Below are positions 28,628 through 32,592 of a stretch of DNA of 32,592 bases, piece after piece. Below the pieces are notes generated by a model. The model did no database searches, was not told where the DNA came from, and saw nothing but the letters and a program-made list of their open reading frames with translations. Origin of the DNA: Candidatus Peregrinibacteria bacterium (GTDB lineage: Bacteria; Patescibacteriota; Gracilibacteria; UM-FILTER-43-11); contig JAFGCR010000019.1 in assembly GCA_016932495.1 (NCBI GenBank), positions 1-32,592 on the forward strand, in the 5' to 3' direction. A program made the position numbers and the translations under genes. Numbering within the stretch: position 1 is the stretch's first letter; each line of letters opens with the position of its first letter.

Positions 28628-31348
28628 ATGAAGAGAACCGACCAATCATCATTAGTGGGCGATAAAGATCTGGCTGTTTATGTTAAACCCCGGTTCTATT
28701 CCATCGGCTGGCGGCTTTTAGTCTATTTTTTCTTTGTTTCCCTGCTCCCGGTTTTTATTATCGGTTATTCGATGATCCAGAACAGCCAGTATCTTCTGCA
28801 AACCGAAATATCAAATAAACTGGAAGCCATCGCCATGTCTAAATTGTCCAAAATCCAGTTCCTGCTCGATGAAAGTCAGGGGGAGTTTGAGGATTTTTTT
28901 ATGAACCGTTCGGATCTGCTGACTTCAATCGACCAGATGCTCCGCGAAAGTGATTTTGAGAAAAGGAATGATGTCCGCAAGGATTTTCAGGAGCTTCTTT
29001 CTTATTCGCGTCATTTTTCCGAACTGGCCCTTCTGGACCGGCATACCGGCAGGATTATCGTTTCGACCGATCCTTCAAAAGAAGGGCAGAAGTGGGATGA
29101 TCCTGTCCTTTTTGAGAAAGGGGTGAGCCAGTTTTATACCGAGAACCTCCATTATGCCTCTGAGCTGAATGATTATACGCTTGGCATGAGCATGCCCTTA
29201 AGGCATACCAATTCAGATTTTTTAGGGGTCTTTGTGGGGCGGCTTGATCTTTCTAAATTATATGGATTTTTGGGCGACCATGCCGGCTTTGGTGAAACGG
29301 GAGAAACCTACATTGTTAATAATGAAGGCTATATCATATATGGCATTGGTTTAAACTCCTATTACCGGAAAATGGAGCCGGCTATCCGTCAGCGTTTAGT
29401 GGCAGAATATAAACAAACCCCCTTATCCACTGAAGGGGCGGTCAGGGGCATGAGAGGTGAGACCGGAATTGCCATTTATGATGATTACGCGGGTAATGAA
29501 GTTATCGGCTATTTTGAAAATATCCCCAAGTTTGATTTTGTTTTTCTGGCGGAACAATTCACAAACGAAGCCTTTGCCTCGGTTCAGGTCATGAAGTTCC
29601 GTTTGGTATGGATCCTGTTCGGTGTTTTGGCGGCCAATGTCATTTTAGCTTTTATTATCGCGAACAGTATCACCCGGCCTTTAAGCAAATTAACCGAAAG
29701 CGCCAAACAGATATCCTCGGGCGATTATGAGGCGCTGACACAGGTAACGGGTTACGATGAATTCGGCATTCTGGCCCAGGCGTTCAACAGGATGTCCGAA
29801 ACGCTGATCCTCTCACTGGATGAGACTAAAAATATTATCCGCGTACTGCCTAACGCATTGTTTGTTCTGGATACGCAGGGGCGGATCACTTCCGTCAACC
29901 AGGCCGCCGAACGTCTGACCGAATTCGGTTCCCAGGAAATGGCCGGCAAATCACTGGAAGAGCTGATCGGGCATACCGGCGATGGCCAGAAGGAAGAAAT
30001 ATTCAACTTAACTGATTTACGCAAACGTGGCGCGATCTACGATTTACAGGCGTTTTGTTTTACTAAATATCATAAAAATATACCCATTAGTTTATCAGGT
30101 GTGGTTTTAAAGAATAAACAGCAAAAGCTCATCGGTTTTATTGTGGTGGCCCAGGATCTTAGCGACATCAAGGCTTCTGAAATCAAATTGCAGGCGTCCC
30201 ACGCCATCCTAAAGAAAGAAAAGGCTAAGACCGACGAAGAAAAAGCCAAAGCCGAGGCCCTTTTGGAAAGTATCGGCGAAGGGATCATTGCCATCGATCC
30301 CCAGGGAAAAGTTCTTTTTATGAACCAGAAATCTGAAGCCATGTTCGGTCGGTCTTCACAGGAAGCCATCGGCCGGCATTATGCGGAGAATTTTGATTTT
30401 GAAGACGCGAAAGGGCGCCCCATTAAATCCGACATCTTTTCGGTTTCCGGCTCTATTGTGATGGATAAAAAGATCGTTTTCTTCTTTAAGCTTGATAACG
30501 GTAAACTTCCCCTTTCCATCACCGTATCGCCGATCGTGTTTGAGGAGAAGTCGATGGGGAATATCGTCACGTTCCGCGACATCACTAAAGAAATGGAAGT
30601 GGATAAGGCCAAAAGCGAATTCGTGTCCCTGGCATCCCATCAGTTACGCACGCCGCTCACGGGCATTAAATGGTTATTGCAGGAGATTTTCCGCAAGGGA
30701 AATCTGGGAGACCTTCAAACCGAATATATGCAGGACGCGATCCATTCCAATGACCGTATGATCAATCTGGTCAACGACCTTCTCAATGTCTCACGGCTGG
30801 AAACCGGCACCATCCAGGCGGTTTCTGAGAAGGTCGATCTGTTCGAATTTCTCCATCCCATCGTCCGTGAGGCCAGCATTCTATCCAAGGAAACCGGCCG
30901 CATCCTCCGGTTCCATTTGTCGGGTTCTAAGATCGATGTCATGCTTGATCCTCAGCTGATCGGGCAGGTCATCACCAACCTGTTATCAAACGCGATCCAC
31001 TATACAGACAAAGGAAAAACGATTACTATTTCCGCGGAAAAGAAGGGCAAAGCGATTGTCATCAAAGTTACAGATGAAGGCATCGGCATTTCAAAAGAAG
31101 ACCAAAAGAAACTGTTTAGTAAATTTTTCCGTTCCAAAGAGGCGGCCAAGCGGTCCACGACCGGCTCCGGCCTGGGTTTATATATTGTCGGCAAGATCCT
31201 CGATGTCTGTTCCGGCACCATTGAATGCCAGTCGGAAGAAGGAAGGGGAACTACCTTTATCGTCACTCTGCCCATAAAAGGGCCTGTCAATAAGGCCAGT
31301 GAGAAAACGCTTATTCTTAAAAAATTGTTCAGCCCTCTGAAGAAATAA
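28628..31348 (+). CDS. Membrane sensor histidine kinase (Cache-like, HAMP, two PAS, HisKA, HATPase)
   Basis: A 906-aa kinase. TM1 is at about 27-49, an extracytoplasmic sensor of about 275 residues (dCache-like: GETGETYIVNNEGYII) follows, and TM2 is at about 327-349. Then come HAMP (RPLSKLTESAKQISSGDYEAL), PAS1 (about 405-510), a coiled coil and PAS2 (about 550-650). The H-box is SLASHQLRTPLTG with phospho-acceptor H671. The ATP-binding domain has the N-box (ITNLLSNAIHY, about 783-793), DEGIGIS and TGSGLGLYIV. It should autophosphorylate in response to an extracellular ligand. The receiver gene 46 bp downstream is its probable partner. Confidence 0.95.
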   Translation: MKRTDQSSLVGDKDLAVYVKPRFYSIGWRLLVYFFFVSLLPVFIIGYSMIQNSQYLLQTEISNKLEAIAMSKLSKIQFLLDESQGEFEDFFMNRSDLLTSIDQMLRESDFEKRNDVRKDFQELLSYSRHFSELALLDRHTGRIIVSTDPSKEGQKWDDPVLFEKGVSQFYTENLHYASELNDYTLGMSMPLRHTNSDFLGVFVGRLDLSKLYGFLGDHAGFGETGETYIVNNEGYIIYGIGLNSYYRKMEPAIRQRLVAEYKQTPLSTEGAVRGMRGETGIAIYDDYAGNEVIGYFENIPKFDFVFLAEQFTNEAFASVQVMKFRLVWILFGVLAANVILAFIIANSITRPLSKLTESAKQISSGDYEALTQVTGYDEFGILAQAFNRMSETLILSLDETKNIIRVLPNALFVLDTQGRITSVNQAAERLTEFGSQEMAGKSLEELIGHTGDGQKEEIFNLTDLRKRGAIYDLQAFCFTKYHKNIPISLSGVVLKNKQQKLIGFIVVAQDLSDIKASEIKLQASHAILKKEKAKTDEEKAKAEALLESIGEGIIAIDPQGKVLFMNQKSEAMFGRSSQEAIGRHYAENFDFEDAKGRPIKSDIFSVSGSIVMDKKIVFFFKLDNGKLPLSITVSPIVFEEKSMGNIVTFRDITKEMEVDKAKSEFVSLASHQLRTPLTGIKWLLQEIFRKGNLGDLQTEYMQDAIHSNDRMINLVNDLLNVSRLETGTIQAVSEKVDLFEFLHPIVREASILSKETGRILRFHLSGSKIDVMLDPQLIGQVITNLLSNAIHYTDKGKTITISAEKKGKAIVIKVTDEGIGISKEDQKKLFSKFFRSKEAAKRSTTGSGLGLYIVGKILDVCSGTIECQSEEGRGTTFIVTLPIKGPVNKASEKTLILKKLFSPLKK

Positions 31349-31394
31349 CTTGAAAACTTGAAAACTATTTATTTCTTAAAACCAAATATTAAAT

Positions 31395-31781
31395 ATGAGT
31401 CAAAATACCAAGAAGATCCTTATAGCCGAAGATGACCCGTTTTTGGTCAAGATCATGGCGAACCGTCTTCGGGAAGAGGGTTTTGAAGTCGAAACCGCCA
31501 ACGATGGCGATGAGGCGATGCAAAAAGTTAAAGGCTGTTCGTACGCGCTTTTAATGCTCGACCTCATCATGCCCAATAAAAACGGTTTTGAAGTGCTCCA
31601 GCAGATGAAGGAAGACCACTGCAACATCCCTGTTCTTGTTTTTACTAACCTTTCCCAAGAGGAAGACAAAGAAGAAGTGATGAGCCTGGGGGCGAAAGGG
31701 TATTATGTAAAATCCGATATCGCGATTGATGAACTGGTGGAGGTTATTAAAGAAAATACCAAAGAAAAAACAGAAGCCTAA
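31395..31781 (+). CDS. Single-domain response regulator (CheY-like receiver)
   Basis: A 128-aa receiver with all key residues: acidic pocket E12/D13/D14 (AEDDPF), phospho-acceptor D56 (LMLDLIMP), T84 (VFTN) and K106 (YYVKSD). There is no output domain, so it should act by protein contact or in a phosphorelay. It follows the histidine kinase by 46 bp, in a spacer with a doubled CTTGAAAA word, and is followed by another PAS-domain sensor under its own promoter. Confidence 0.95.
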   Translation: MSQNTKKILIAEDDPFLVKIMANRLREEGFEVETANDGDEAMQKVKGCSYALLMLDLIMPNKNGFEVLQQMKEDHCNIPVLVFTNLSQEEDKEEVMSLGAKGYYVKSDIAIDELVEVIKENTKEKTEA

Positions 31782-31782
31782 G

Positions 31783-31810
31783 TTGCCCCTTCCCGCATTT
31801 GTGCTATATT
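31783..31810 (+). promoter_or_regulatory. Candidate promoter for the terminal PAS-domain gene
   Basis: TTGCCC (31783-31788), 16-bp spacer, TATATT (31805-31810). It lies just after the receiver stop; the predicted leader is about 12 nt. Confidence 0.45.
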
Positions 31811-31828
31811 TACTTAAAAGCATGTAGC

Positions 31829-32592
31829 ATGGCAAGGTCGGCCAAAAAACCATCGATGTTCTCCGTTCTCGATAGTCTTATGGATTACCGGATGTTTTTT
31901 GATCTGCCTAACATCATGATGCTGATTATTGACAGCCAGGAGAAGGTCACCCTCATCAGCCCTAAGGGATGTGAGATTTTAGGCTGTTCCGAAAATGAGG
32001 CGGAAGGTAAAAACTGGTTTGATACTTTTTTACCGAAAGAGCAACGGGGTGAAGTCAAAAAAGTTTATAAGCAGATCATTAAAGGTGAACTGGAGCCTTT
32101 TGCTCATTATGAAAATTATATTATTACCAAGAAGGGTAAAAAACGCCTCATCAGCTGGCATAATACTTATTTGAAAGATGAAAAAGGCCGTATCCGTTTT
32201 ACGTTAAGCTCCGGGGTCGATATCACTCATTACGAACAGGTGAAATCGGATTTAAAAGAAAGCGAAGCCAAATACCGGCGGCTTTTTGAAAAATCCAATG
32301 ACGCTATTTTAGTCATCGACAAAAAACTGAATATTGTCGACGTGAACCATGCCGCCTGCCGTGTTTCAGGTTATAAAAAATCCGATTGTTTAAAAATGAC
32401 GGTGGCTGAGATTGTACCGAAAGAAGACCAGATGGCAGTAGGAAAAAAGCTGGAGGAAGGTTTTAAAAAAGGTTTTACCCACTTTCCCTGCCGTGGCGTT
32501 AAGGCCAATGGCCGGCTGATGTATGTGGATGTGAACGCTAAAGTCATCGATAAGAAAAAAGGCCTGATGCTCGGCATCATCCGTGACCTGAC
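31829..32592 (+). CDS. PAS-domain sensor protein, probable histidine kinase (3' truncated by window)
   Basis: The frame is open from ATG 31829 to the window end (254 codons, no stop). Two PAS domains are visible: residues about 25-135 (LPNIMMLIIDSQEKVTLIS, then CSENEAEGKNWFDTF and GVDITHYEQ) and from about 142 (YRRLFEKSNDAILVID, VNHAACRVSGYKKSD, IIRDLT). There is no TM segment near the N-terminus, so it is probably cytoplasmic. The linker KSDLKESEAKYRRLFE is typical of PAS histidine kinases or diguanylate cyclases; the output domain lies outside the window. An internal ATG at 31856 is an alternative start. Confidence 0.85.
   Translation, partial: MARSAKKPSMFSVLDSLMDYRMFFDLPNIMMLIIDSQEKVTLISPKGCEILGCSENEAEGKNWFDTFLPKEQRGEVKKVYKQIIKGELEPFAHYENYIITKKGKKRLISWHNTYLKDEKGRIRFTLSSGVDITHYEQVKSDLKESEAKYRRLFEKSNDAILVIDKKLNIVDVNHAACRVSGYKKSDCLKMTVAEIVPKEDQMAVGKKLEEGFKKGFTHFPCRGVKANGRLMYVDVNAKVIDKKKGLMLGIIRDL

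Noticed and set aside
1-32592. CRISPR arrays, prophage or conjugative modules
   Set aside because: No regularly spaced direct repeats, cas genes, phage structural genes or integrases were seen; the only mobile-type gene is the Y1 transposase.
1-32592. Use of UGA as glycine (Gracilibacteria/Absconditabacteria code)
   Set aside because: Several genes (pheS, the TPR gene, the MFS gene) end at TGA exactly where family length predicts or at overlapping gene ends, and no in-frame TGA occurs in conserved genes.

Overview
This window is bacterial and looks like a member of the Candidate Phyla Radiation (Patescibacteria), possibly a Peregrinibacteria-type lineage. That placement is an inference. It rests on the mix of ordinary housekeeping genes with many small uncharacterised proteins, the scattering of genes that are usually clustered (pheS without pheT, ftsE without ftsX, rpsL-rpsG without fusA/tuf, no rplJL before rpoB), an ssb gene between rpoB and rpoC, and the lack of a visible Shine-Dalgarno sequence before any gene. 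TGA is used as a stop (pheS, the MFS gene, the TPR gene), so this is not a UGA-glycine lineage. Coding is dense, and several gene ends overlap.

Layout. 1-3.8 kb (+): a HAD-type phosphatase-like protein with N-terminal repeats (cut by the window edge), pheS, rpiB and rpe. 3.8-6.0 kb (-): an apparent operon of an alpha/beta hydrolase, a SLOG/LOG-type protein and two related 72-aa proteins, plus a separate 124-aa unknown. 6.1-9.4 kb: a TPR protein with a C-terminal RelA/SpoT-like domain (+), convergent with an MFS-type transporter (-). 9.4-9.9 kb: tRNA-Arg(GCG) in a hairpin-rich spacer. 9.9-13.4 kb (+): ftsE-like ATPase, purM, an IS200/REP-associated (Y1) transposase and dprA. 13.4-14.6 kb (-): a secreted unknown. 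14.7-16.7 kb (+): a bifunctional penicillin-binding protein of PBP1C type. 16.7-17.2 kb (-): two small overlapping unknown genes. 17.3-26.9 kb (+): rpoB, ssb, rpoC, rpsL and rpsG, behind a strong promoter and a leader holding an intrinsic terminator. 27.1-32.6 kb (+): an SLH-domain surface protein, a small membrane protein, a large sensor histidine kinase, a CheY-like receiver and the start of a PAS-domain sensor that runs off the end.

How the genes fit together. The 17-27 kb block is the transcription/translation core, apparently under one attenuated promoter with ssb included. rpiB and rpe are adjacent steps of the non-oxidative pentose phosphate pathway. The PBP and the SLH protein build and decorate the cell envelope. 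The kinase, receiver and second sensor look like a local signalling set. The most unusual items are the TPR-RelA/SpoT-like protein with a divergent promoter sharing its -35 box with that of the 124-aa gene, the rpoB leader attenuator, the rpoB-ssb-rpoC order, the GCG-anticodon tRNA-Arg, and a perfect 32-bp palindrome inside the Y1 transposase gene.

All promoter, terminator and hairpin calls were made by eye from the bases; no folding or database search was run.
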